NCBI GenBank assembly: GCA_003165155.1
Contig: PLSK01000032.1
Span: forward strand, 48,300-88,956
Length of the DNA stretch: 40,657 nt
From: Mycobacterium sp.
GTDB taxonomy: Bacteria > Actinomycetota > Actinomycetes > Mycobacteriales > Mycobacteriaceae
Direction: 5' to 3'
Shown: positions 15,636 through 25,000 of the stretch, piece after piece
How the letters are laid out: each line of letters starts with the position of its first letter
Position numbering within the stretch: the stretch's first letter is position 1
Notes under the pieces: generated by a model
What the model was told of the DNA's origin: nothing
Database searches by the model: none
What the model saw: the letters and a program-made list of their open reading frames with translations, nothing else
Translations under genes and position numbers: made by a program

Positions 15636-15667
15636 AAAAAGCCTGGTAGCGGGGTTGTTAGGCAAAC
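15636..15667. repeat. Short repeat pair shared with 12787-12817
   Basis: AAAAAGCCTGGTAGCGG (15636-15652) and TTAGGCAAAC (15658-15667) recur, in opposite order, as TTAGGCAAAC (12787-12796) and AAAAAGGCTGCTAGCGG (12801-12817) upstream of the 87-aa gene. TTAGG-caaaca-CCTAA here is also an inverted repeat. Looser forms (AAAAAGACTGGTGGG) occur at 11214 and 11250. These may be recombination seams or regulatory sites. Confidence 0.45.
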
Positions 15668-15676
15668 ACCTAAAAA

Positions 15677-15726
15677 CGCAGGTCAGATACCCTATGTTCA
15701 ACATATAGCTTCGGACCTGCGCTTTT
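15677..15726. terminator. Hairpin with T-tail upstream of the protease gene
   Basis: CGCAGGTC (15677-15684) pairs with GACCTGCG (15714-15721), followed by CTTTT and preceded by AAAAA, so it could end transcription in either direction. An inner palindrome ATGTT-c-AACAT (15694-15704) sits in the loop and could be a protein site. It ends right at the ORF-track start of the protease gene, suggesting that the true start is further in. Confidence 0.55.
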
Positions 15727-16770
15727 GTGGGCGCCAACAAAAAGCCTGGACGAAGCTGGACCGGGGAGAAGTCTCGGCGTAGTTTCCGCCGTGTGGAAGA
15801 CACGTCGAACAGCCCTGATCAAGTCTCGGCGACGAGCCCGACGAGCCCGACGAGCCCGTCGAGCGCGGCGAACGCGGCCGTGCAGCTGCACGTCGAGTCG
15901 TTCCGTTCGGTACGCATCGAGATGGTGTTCTGCCCGGACGGTCCTGACACCGACAGCACAACCGGGCAGCGCTGCAACGGCATGGCGGACGGAACCGCCT
16001 TCATCTACCGACTGGACGGCACCGATCACTTGGTGACGGCGCGACACAACGTGACCGGCCGCCACTGGCAAACCAACGATTACCTGAGCAGTACGTACAC
16101 GGTCGACCCAACTCATCTCAGAGTCCTGTTCTTCGCGAACTCGCCTGAAGAGTGGGCACTTACGCCCTCGGAGGACGATCCGAGGGTGGGCCAGCTCCAA
16201 GTGCTATTCAAGCAACATCTGATACCGCTGATCGGCGAAGACTGGAAGCCGATCTGGAAGCAACACCGGCAGCTCGGTGGTGATATGGACGTTGCAGTGG
16301 TGCCTTTCAACGCCCCAGCTGACACGATGATCAGGAGCTGGGAAAGGACGGCCGCCCGAACCGGCCCGGAAGAAGTTCCTTGGCCACAGCTTTCGCCGGC
16401 CCAGGACGTCTTCATTATCGGATACCCCTACAAACTTAGCGTCGGTCCTCTGCTTCCGCTGTGGGTTCGCGGAACGGTCGCCTCCGACCCACCATTCGGC
16501 TACCAGGCCGCAGATAAGTCCTACCCGCTATGGCTAATTGACGCCCGAACGCGCCCCGGTAACTCGGGCGCTCCTGTGATGCGGTTCCGACCGCCTGGCA
16601 CCTATGTAATGCAGAACAACAAGATGGCCGCCGTCACCATAGGCTCAGATTCAGATCTCGTCGGTGTTTATTCCGGCCGTACAAGTGACGAATCTGATCT
16701 CGGATTCGTTTGGCGTATAGAAGAAGTCGACGAAATCTGTCGGGGTGGGGTACAGGGGACAATCCCCTGA
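15727..16770 (+). CDS. Trypsin-like serine protease
   Basis: A 347-aa frame with a chymotrypsin-fold peptidase domain. The catalytic His is in 'DHLVTARHNVTG', Asp in 'GGDMDVAVVPF' and Ser in 'RPGNSGAPVM', in the correct order and spacing. No signal peptide or membrane helix is seen, so a cytoplasmic enzyme is expected. The first 50 residues are poor in structure and include a TSPTSPTSP linker encoded by three perfect GACGAGCCC repeats (15831-15857). The start is uncertain (GTG 15727 overlaps a terminator-like hairpin; GTG 15793 possible). Trypsin-like domains serve as effectors in several bacterial defence systems, though no partner domain is fused here. Confidence 0.8.
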   Translation: MGANKKPGRSWTGEKSRRSFRRVEDTSNSPDQVSATSPTSPTSPSSAANAAVQLHVESFRSVRIEMVFCPDGPDTDSTTGQRCNGMADGTAFIYRLDGTDHLVTARHNVTGRHWQTNDYLSSTYTVDPTHLRVLFFANSPEEWALTPSEDDPRVGQLQVLFKQHLIPLIGEDWKPIWKQHRQLGGDMDVAVVPFNAPADTMIRSWERTAARTGPEEVPWPQLSPAQDVFIIGYPYKLSVGPLLPLWVRGTVASDPPFGYQAADKSYPLWLIDARTRPGNSGAPVMRFRPPGTYVMQNNKMAAVTIGSDSDLVGVYSGRTSDESDLGFVWRIEEVDEICRGGVQGTIP

Positions 16771-16773
16771 GAG

Positions 16774-16858
16774 CTACCAGGTGAGCGGCAGGCTGGCCAA
16801 CTCGTCCCCAACGCGGTGTACGACGACGAGATCCGCGCAGTAGCCGCCTACGCCTGGT
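16774..16858 (-). repeat. Gene-end relic, copy 2
   Basis: The best-preserved copy reads continuously on the minus strand as GVGGYCADLVVVH...GDELASLPLTW-stop (stop 16774-16776). The frame stays open back to the PIN gene stop, so a 35-codon GTG-started peptide is possible. It differs from copy 1 by a one-base indel at 16813-16816 and lacks the final NTQ codons. It lies between the PIN cassette and the protease gene. Confidence 0.6.
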
Positions 16859-16890
16859 GAGTATTTCCCGATGCCCGACACCGAATGTGT

Positions 16891-17523
16891 TCAGTGCTGA
16901 ATCAGCCCTGCCGGGCCAACTCCGGGGGGTGGTCTACGCGCCTTCCGCAGGTGCGCAACCCATTCGTCGGGATGAAGCACCGTCACCCGTGGTGGCAGAT
17001 CCGCCTGACGAAAACCTCCGTCGCGAGTGACGCAGTATCGCGGCGACAGCTCATCATCGCCAGCGCGGTACGCGGTTTCATACACACGGCCGTCCTCATG
17101 GCTGAGGGGTGGCGCCCAGTCGTGCGCTTCCACTCCACTGACGGTATAGCCGTAGGTCTGTTCGACTAGATCCCGCACAATGCGCTCGAGCAGTTCGAGC
17201 GCGTCTGCCTGCGACCACCCAAGCCCTCGCGTTTCCGCTGTCAATCCACTCTGCGACTGCGTCGCTTTATGCACCACAAGATCGTCGATGTGCTTACTGG
17301 TCCAAACCTCAAGCGGTTCATCAGGTATCACGATGCCGGAGCGGCTATATGCGATGGCACGGAGGCTATCCACCCGCTCATCGTGTGTCGCAGGTATCGG
17401 ATGGAACATCACCTGTCTGGCGACTGCCTCAAATTTGGCCCAAGTGAAAGGAGCACCAACTAATTCGGCAGCGTCGAGGTAGATATTAACGTCGAAAACG
17501 ACGATCGCTGCTGGCTCAGTCAC
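16891..17523 (-). CDS. PIN-domain protein (putative toxin/RNase)
   Basis: A 210-aa protein. It shows the acidic pattern of PIN nucleases: 'VVFDVNIYLDAAEL' at the N-terminus, 'PLEVWTSKHIDDLVVHKA' in the middle, 'EDGRVYETAYRAGDDELSPRYCVTRDGGFR' near the end, and the usual tail 'VTVLHPDEWVAHLRKA'. The order and spacing resemble COG1569-type stand-alone PIN toxins, which cut RNA with Mg2+. It is the last gene of a three-gene minus-strand operon, 15 bp after the 88-aa gene. It is longer than VapC (about 130-140 aa), with an insertion between the second and third acidic regions. Confidence 0.7.
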   Translation of the reverse strand: MTEPAAIVVFDVNIYLDAAELVGAPFTWAKFEAVARQVMFHPIPATHDERVDSLRAIAYSRSGIVIPDEPLEVWTSKHIDDLVVHKATQSQSGLTAETRGLGWSQADALELLERIVRDLVEQTYGYTVSGVEAHDWAPPLSHEDGRVYETAYRAGDDELSPRYCVTRDGGFRQADLPPRVTVLHPDEWVAHLRKARRPPPGVGPAGLIQH

Positions 17524-17538
17524 GCTCCCTGATGCGCC

Positions 17539-17805
17539 CTATCGGCTCCTGCGGGGGCGATTGTAGGGCGGAACTATCGCGCTGACCTCGTCCGGTGCCC
17601 GCTCCACTTGGCCGCGGCCGATGACAGGTCGCACTGGAAACATGATGGGAGGCCGCGCATCGCGTGCCTTTGATCGAAGCAATTCGAGGTAACGCCGGCG
17701 CTGCTCAGTGCCCGCTGTTAACAACTCGTCGACCTGACGCGTGGACATGGAAACGTACTGGCCGTCCGAGACACGCGATTCACTCTCGAGTTCGAGTACC
17801 GTCAC
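17539..17805 (-). CDS. Small basic protein preceding the PIN gene (putative antitoxin)
   Basis: An 88-aa protein overlapping the upstream gene by ATGA. It has an acidic start (TVLELESESRVSDGQYVSMSTRQVDELLTAGTEQRRRYLELLRSKARDARPP) and an Arg/Pro-rich, probably disordered tail. The helical middle and position directly before a PIN gene fit an antitoxin. No known DNA-binding motif is seen. Confidence 0.5.
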   Translation of the reverse strand: MTVLELESESRVSDGQYVSMSTRQVDELLTAGTEQRRRYLELLRSKARDARPPIMFPVRPVIGRGQVERAPDEVSAIVPPYNRPRRSR

Positions 17806-18557
17806 GTCGTCTTCTCTCCTCCGCTAGCCCTTAGGCGAGTATGAAGAGCTTGGGCGAGCTCCGCAGCATATTGATCGACTTGAGACACAAGTACCCATGT
17901 TTCCGCCGATCGAACATCGGCAAGCGTACGAAACGTCCAGTGTGAATCAACAAACGTCGAGGTCGCGGCGAACAATCCCGGATCCGCTGTGAGCTGAATC
18001 TGGGGTCCCAGCCGTCGCCCGACCAATCTAGCCAGGCGATCCGGTACCTCACGCGCGGAGACGATGCCGTACTCAGCTTTCAAGGTGAGATCGTCATCAT
18101 GACGCGCGTCGAAAAGGCCGGCGTAGTCGGTCGCCCCGGGGATGCCTGAAGCATCTTGGGCGACTGCCGCTTGAACATCTTCCGCTTTCACCTCTTCCGG
18201 CCAGTCAACCAGGTGCTGAAGTGTGATGCGTATCGCAGCCAGGTGAGCATCGAGGGTGGAAGCCACCGATTCGACAAACGGCCTAGCAGCCGTATCAGCT
18301 GACGTTGTTGGAATGATAACTGCTAGCTGAGTCAGGGTGACATCGACACTGTACCCGTTGACGAAGCGTACCGACAGCAAATCGTCGCCCGGCACGAAGC
18401 CTGCGATATCCGAGACGTTGGCTAATGCAGATACCACCGCGCCGCGTCGATCTAAAAGCTCGATGGACGGCCTACTCCATGTAGCCGCGAAACACCGAGT
18501 TATCGGGGTGGACGGCATGGTGCCCAAATGTACCTGACGCCAGAAATGCTGCGGCAA
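17802..18557 (-). CDS. Hypothetical first gene of the PIN cassette
   Basis: A 251-aa protein (ATG 18557, or ATG 18518 giving MPSTPITRCF). The N-terminal half is beta-rich (IELLDRRGAVVSALANVSDIAGFVPGDDLLSVRFVNGYSVDVTLTQLAVIIP). The C-terminal half is helical with 'HLAAIRITLQHLVDWPEEVKAEDVQAAVAQ' and 'QYAAELAQALHTRLRAS'. No family recognised. It is translationally coupled to the 88-aa gene and probably belongs to the same functional unit as the PIN protein, perhaps as sensor or regulator. The start lies about 68 bp after gene-end relic copy 3. Confidence 0.55.
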   Translation of the reverse strand: MPQHFWRQVHLGTMPSTPITRCFAATWSRPSIELLDRRGAVVSALANVSDIAGFVPGDDLLSVRFVNGYSVDVTLTQLAVIIPTTSADTAARPFVESVASTLDAHLAAIRITLQHLVDWPEEVKAEDVQAAVAQDASGIPGATDYAGLFDARHDDDLTLKAEYGIVSAREVPDRLARLVGRRLGPQIQLTADPGLFAATSTFVDSHWTFRTLADVRSAETWVLVSQVDQYAAELAQALHTRLRASGGEKTT

Positions 18558-18624
18558 CCAATGTGGCCCCTGACCAGAGCGTTGTCGCCCAAACGGCAGG
18601 ATGTTGGGTGCGACGGCGGCGCGT

Positions 18625-18755
18625 TCATTGCGTGTTCCAGTTCAGCGGCAGCCCGGTCAGCTTGTCCCCCGCACTCCCTTACGACTCCTGCACACGCATG
18701 GCGTCGACCTCGCCGGGTCGCAGGATGACGATTCGCCAGACCGTGTCGGACTGGG
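18625..18755 (-). repeat. Gene-end relic, copy 3
   Basis: The minus strand ends GDKLTGLPLNWNTQ-stop (stop 18625-18627), matching copy 1 in its last eleven residues apart from a few substitutions. Upstream it diverges and carries in-frame stops (…RVQES-stop). It lies between the 94-aa plus-strand gene and the PIN cassette. It is nearest the tape measure gene and so may be the original anchor. Confidence 0.5.
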
Positions 18756-18787
18756 CGCCTCACCGACTACGTGATAGGACTCCGCAT

Positions 18788-19072
18788 ATGGGCGATGACC
18801 TTTGGCTTTGGCGCCAGGACGGCGATCCCCGGTGGAGTGTCCTAGCAGTCTCGCTGCTGACGGGCAAGCCACCCGAACAGATCGACCCGTATGCGCCGCT
18901 GTCCGCTGACTGGTCGAAAGACGCGCGCCGGCGCATAAGTGAAGCCGAGGCAGCGACCGGGAGTGAAAGACTCGGGGATATCTTGCGGTACTGGGCACGC
19001 CGTGAACTCGGGATTGACGTCTTAGATCTCGGCGACGAAATCAGGATTCTCGAGTTTCCCGCCAACCTATGA
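18788..19072 (+). CDS. Hypothetical 94-aa protein convergent with the tape measure gene
   Basis: Starts at ATG 18788; the ORF track's longer form begins in the relic region. The sequence MGDDLWLWRQDGDPRWSVLAVSLLTGKPPEQIDPYAPLSADWSKDARRRISEAEAATGSERLGDILRYWARRELGIDVLDLGDEIRILEF is soluble, mixed helical and fully codon-like. Its TGA is immediately followed by the reverse-complement stop of the tape measure gene, with no spacer base. Unknown function. Confidence 0.5.
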   Translation: MGDDLWLWRQDGDPRWSVLAVSLLTGKPPEQIDPYAPLSADWSKDARRRISEAEAATGSERLGDILRYWARRELGIDVLDLGDEIRILEFPANL

Positions 19073-22000
19073 CTACGGCCATGCTCTGTAGTTGGCCAGG
19101 TGCGACTGTTGTTCCTGGGATTCCTTGAGCTTGATCGCGTCGAGGGCTTCGTCGAGGTTCCGCGTTCCTGACAGGTTGTAGGTGGGGCCCCCGCGGCTGG
19201 CGACTGCCGGCGCCTGCTGCGGCGGGTGATACGTCTGCCCCGAAGCATTCGCGGTCGTGCCCGGCGTGAGAGTGCCAACCATCAAGCTCGAGGGAATGTT
19301 CGCGATGTCGACGGCGATCTTGCCGCCCTCATTGAACAACCCAGCAACCATCGACCCGATATTTTTGCCGCCGCCGGGGAGCCCCTTCGTCGCGGCGCCG
19401 GCGGCGCCGGCGGCGCCGAACGTTCCAGCCGCGGCCGCCGCGGAGGCGGCCATCCCCGCCAGATTCCCGAGTGTGGATGCGCCCGACATGATGCCGGTCT
19501 TGATCGCCGGTAACACGTGATCGCCGCTGCCGGGCGTCCACGCGCCTTGCGGGGTTTGCGGGCCGGCGCCGTCAGGTTGAGGCGCGGTCGGAGCCTGCTG
19601 ACTGGCGGGGCCGAGCGGTGACAGCGCGGCCGGGGGCGCGGGCTTCCCGCCGGCCGGGCCGCCCGGCGCGGCCTGCGTCGGCTGCGGGGTCGGCGGCAAC
19701 ATGTGCTGCGCCGAGTCGGGACCCTGCTGAATCCCGGGCTGCATGTGCCGCGCTTGAGGCGCCTGCGGCTGTGCTTGCGACTGGTTGTTGATCGTCTGCG
19801 CCGCAGTCGTGATCGCCTGGTGGACATCCTGCGACTGAGGGCCGTTCAAGACGGTCTCGGTGTGACCGGAAGCGTTGAAGCCCAAGGTGCCCGTCGGCCA
19901 GTTTCCGCCAGTGTCATACCAGTGTGGGGAGCGGGACTGCCACAGCGACCACGCCGCGGCCGGCGAACCGTGATAGTCGGGCCGCGACTTCAGGTAGGCG
20001 AAAATGTAGGGCAGCTGCTGCATCGGATCATCAGTCTTCGATCCGCCGACCGATGCCCACGTGCTGTTCAAGAACTGGCCCAGACCGTAAGCGGACGAGC
20101 TCGGGTTTTGCGCCGTCGCTTTCCATCCTGACTCGTGGTCGATCAGCTGGTCGAAAGCGCTCCACTCGCCCGGCGGCATCCCCGACTGCAGGTACATCGC
20201 CCGGGCCCGCGTCTTGAGGTCACCGCCAGCGATCTGCGCGCGTAGCGCCGGCGACATCGCCCCCCCGCGGCCGGCTGCCGGGTTGGCGGCCGTGGCCGGG
20301 GTGCCGGCTGCCGCTGCGGTCTGGGTGAATACCGGCGCGACATCGGTTGCCCAATGAACGTGATCGCTGTGACCCGAGTAGCCCTCGTCACCGCCAGTGA
20401 AATAGCTCTGGTACTTATCGCCGGGATGGTCGACATCCTGCGCGCCGGCGATCCCCCAGTACGGACCCTTCGACGGGTCGAACGCGACCTCTTTGGCCGC
20501 CACCCCGGGGTCATAGTGGATGAGCTCGAGGGTTTGACTTGACAGGTTGTTCTTGATGAAGCTCGCGAACGAATCCATCCTGTCGCGGCCAGCTGGCCCG
20601 TAGTCGCCATCAGAAGGACTGAAGTCAAACGCGAAACCGGCGCTGTGAAGAGATCCGTGAGGATCGGTTTTCGCTGTTAGTCCGAACTGTTTCGCGAGCT
20701 GCGCGATCTGCGGCGGAATGTTGGAGCCTGCCGGTATCGCGCCGCCATCCCAGGTCGTCCCGGGCTTGTAGAGCGGCGAGAGGCCAGCGCGCTGCACTGC
20801 GGCCGTCGTCGTGCCGCCCAGCTGGATGTTGGCGCGCGAGTTCGGGTTGGCCGCGACCATATCCCCGGTAGGTGTCGCCGATCCGCCGGTGACAGCAGCA
20901 GTGGACCCAGCAGCAGCGACCGAGCTAGCCGTGCTGCCGGCGGCGGGCTGCCCGTTGATGACGGAAGTTACAGCGGGGTTCGCGCCACCCAACCCGCCGA
21001 ACAGGCCGAGCAGGTTGCCCCACTTACCGGTGGTCACGTCGTCGACATCGGTTCCGACCCCGCCGCCACCGAAGCGATCCAACATGCCAGTACCGAATTT
21101 GAGTCCGTCTTGCGTCCATTTATTCGACGGTGACAGCACCGATTTGCCGAGCCCGAAGAAGTCAAGTGCCCCGCTGTACAGGGTGGTCGCGGCCGACCCG
21201 AGTGTGTTGGCGCCCCAGTTCGCCAGCCAGCCCATCGTCTGCTGGCCCCACTGCGCCGTCGCAGCGGCCGGGTCCGCGGCGCGGCCAGCGCCGATCAGAC
21301 CAAACAGGCCGGGCATTCCCAGGAATGGATCGGGCTTTGCCGCCGCCGCCGCGGCGTTGCCCGGGCCCGGCGTCGCGTCGGCGCCGGCATTACCCCCTGG
21401 TCCCGGGGTTGCGTCGGCGCCTTTGTTGCCGCCGAGGTTTCCGAGGACGTTTTGTGTGCCGGCCATGAGCGCGGACATGATGCCGCCGCCACTATCAGGT
21501 GACGGCCCGGTCGGGCCGAGCGGGTCGCCGGTTTGAGGATTGACGTCGCCCGGGCCGCCGGGGTCGAAATGCGGGAGCAGACTGAGATCGACCTTGCCCT
21601 GGTTCGCCGCCCCCAAGAAGTCGTCGCCGAGTGTTTGGCGGCCAGTCTTGTTGCTGACCCACTCACTTGGATGGATGACAGCCTGGTAGCCGCCATCGGG
21701 AAGCGGGCCCGTCGCATGCGGTGTTGCGCCGCCCTCTTTGAAGGTGTACTTGCGCGCATCATCGCCCGACAGGCTGTAGGTCCACTTGTCGGCATTCGGC
21801 GGCACACCCTGCTCGACCGCTGTGCCGGACGCTTTGAACGCTTCCCGTTCCTGCTGGGTCGGTGCGTGCTTGGAGACGATCGCGACGTTTTTGCCATCCG
21901 ATGACACGACAGCATCCGAGCCGAACTCGCCGACGAATTCAGGCTTCAAGTGCGGCTGCGGCACAGCTGCAGCCTGAGATGCTGTCGCCTGGGAAACTGC

Positions 22001-25000
22001 GCTGGCCGCGCCGAACTTCTCGAAGTTCATCGACTGTCCGACGAGAAGCGCTTGCGACAGTGAAGTGCCACCACTTCCGACGACGATCTTGGCCATCTGC
22101 TCCAAGTCCCAGCCTGGAAGATCCTGGTGGATAGCGCCGGTGGCCTCGCGGACTTTCTTCAACGCGCCTGGTTCGCCGAGTAGGGCATCCGTCAAAACGT
22201 CTGGGGTGATGCCCTTCGCTGTGAGTGTGTCGCCGATGCCGCCCGGGGTGATCTCTGCATCGACCTGCTTCCTGACGAGTCCCCTCAGCGTGTTCATGTT
22301 CTTCTGGTAGAGGTTCTCGCCGCCGGGCAACACGCCAGAGATGAGATCCTGGCCGGAGTCTCCCCCGATTCCCAATGATTCTGCGGCGCCCAGGGCGTTC
22401 CCTCGAGCTGCGGCAGGATCGGAGGGATTGTAGTTGGTGAGCTCGTCGGCGATCTTTTTCCGCGTCTCCGTGCCAGTCATGTTGGTGACTTTGTCCAAAG
22501 TCGAGATCAGCTGGTCGGTTTCGGTCTGCACGGCGTGGACGTAGTTAGCTGCGTCGTTCATGCCCTGGTGCAGCTTCTCGACGAACATCATCACCAGCGG
22601 AATACCGACTGAGGTCAATGCGGCCAGCGGGCCGGCAGCTGATGACAGGAAACTCACCGCGCCGGCGAGCTTGCCGACACCTTCCTCGCCAGCTACCTTC
22701 TGGAAAATAGTTGCAGTCGTGGACATTTCGCGATCGGCCAGGAGACGGGTGTTGGTGATCTCGTTCTGGACGCTGCGTAGCTTGGTGGCGCCCAGGTTCA
22801 GCCCGTCACCGAGCACTGTGAAAACTGGGCTGAGGCTCTTCCATGCCAGGAAGCCTTCGGCGACGCCCTGCGTCAGCCCGGGGAAGTCTTTCAGTAGTCC
22901 CGTGGCGACGTTCAGTAGCGGAATCCAGCCGCCGACAGCGTCGCGGGCCGCGCCGAACACGCTCCCGAAGATGCCTGGGAGGGCCTCGAGTATCGGTTTG
23001 ATCTGCTGCAACTCCACTTTGCCGTCTTCGAAGAGTTTGCGCAGATCGTCTCGGCCCTTGGTCGAGTTCAGGAAGTCTGCTAGTTTCTTGGTGCCGTCTT
23101 CCAGCTGCTTCAACAGTCCTTCGCCGCCAAGGGCTTTCGAGACGCCGTTCACCGATTGCCCGATGTTGATCAGGATGTTTCCGAGCTCGGTGAATCCGGT
23201 GAGGCCGTCGTTGATCCACTTGTCGAGCCGGCCGTCCTTGTCGGCTGCGGAGATGAAAGCATTGAATCGGTCGGCGGCTTTACCCATCCCGTCTGCCAGC
23301 CGCGGAAGCGTGTCAGCGCCAGCGGCCGCGAGCGTGCCGACAGCGTGGATGATGGGGTCGATCGACGTCTTCAGCAGAGTCTGCGCCTGTGCTGTATCGC
23401 CGAAGATCCGTGTCAGAAGATTCTTGGTGGAGTCATTTCCCAGCGAGCCGAACAGCGTCTTGAAGTCGCTGTTCATCGACGTCGCGACCGCACCCATGCC
23501 AGTCTTGAGTGTCGGAAGATCCGATGCGACAAGCGTTTTGAGGCTTGTCGACATTCCCGCAAACAAGTTTTGCGACGTGTTGGTTTGCAGTTCCTTCAGC
23601 GGGCCGCTGCGAACGAGGTCGAAGATTGTTTTGGCGAACTCTTGCGCGTTCGGCGACAGCTGCGCCATCACAGTGTTCAGCGCGCGCTGCGACGCCGACA
23701 CCTTCGTGTTGACGTCGTTGACCCGCTCCTGTGCCTGCGCGACACGCTGGTGCGCGCCAGCGAGCCGGTCGTCGGCCTGGGTGACCCTGTCGCCGATGTC
23801 AGCCTGGCGGGTGCGCAGCTTGTTCTGGTTCTCCGTCGACTCCGCGACGCGCTGGTCAGCCGACAAGACCCGCAGCTGGGCTTCCTGCCGGTCCAGCCCA
23901 TCCTTGAAGTGTCCAGTCGCCAAATCCCGGCGCGCTTTCTGCGCCTCCAAGACCGCTTCCGCAGTGTCGATCTGGCCGCCGCGTAGCTGCAGGTTAAGGT
24001 CTTCCATCTCCTGCCTGCTGTCACGCACCGCGCGGGACCGCTCCCGCTCGGCGTCCCCCTGTTCCCGGGTCGCCGTCGTGAGCTGTTCGTTGGCCTGACG
24101 AACCTCAATCGCATGCTGCCGTGACTCTTCACCGGACTGCGCGGCATCAGTTCCCAGCGCTTTGTACGCCTCACCGACGCCATGAACACCAACCAGCAGC
24201 GTGGCCAGCGACGCGCCGACACCAGCGAAAATCCCGGGCAACGCCAGACTCGCGCCGGCCAGCTGCTGCACCGCGGCGACAACCTCACCAACCCCCAGAG
24301 CCATCGCCGGCAGCATCCCGATCACCGGCGCCATATCGGAGAAAGCATCAGCCAGATGGCTTACCGGGAACGCCTTCTCGAAATCCTTACCCAGCGTGCT
24401 GAGCTCGCGGGACAAGTCCCGGCTCTTCTTGATCTCGTCATCGACAGTGCGAACAAGATCCTGGCTGGCATACGTCGCCCGCTGCCGGGCCCGCGTCGTG
24501 TCGTCGATCGACGCGGCGAGGCTCGCTTCCACCTGCTGCGCCCGCCGCCGCACATTCGCGCCACTATCAACGGCCTGGGCCTCAGCCGATTCAGCCTGCT
24601 GAGCACGGAACTTCGCCCGGGCAAGCGACTCTTCCAGCTTCGTCAGTTCTTCTGTCGTCGAGCCGAGGGCTTTGCGCATCTCGTTGAGGTTGTTTTCATT
24701 CCTGGCGATCCCTGCCAGGTCGCCTTTCGCGCGAGCCCGCTCAAGCGCATTCTCGGCTGCGATGAGCAGCGGGTTGATCTCGGCGGCCCGGTTTTCGCGC
24801 GCATCAGAGAATTTCTGCTCGAGCCGATCTACCTCGGCATTCGCCTGGGCTGTGCGCCGGCGGGCACTCTCGATCCCGCGCTCCGATTGGACGATTGCGG
24901 CGTTAGCGGACGCGGCCTGTAGCCGGTTATTCGCGACGCGGCGATCCGACGCGATTATGCCGTCGTTGGCGCGCTCCACTGCGCGCCGCGCATTCTCCAC

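Noticed and set aside
20811-21536. 241-codon plus-strand frame inside the tape measure gene
   Set aside because: Antisense shadow of the Gly/Ala/Pro linker of the tape measure protein.
22560-24098. 512-codon plus-strand frame inside the tape measure gene
   Set aside because: A long antisense frame caused by codon bias of the opposite gene. Ser/Pro/Arg-rich with no motif.
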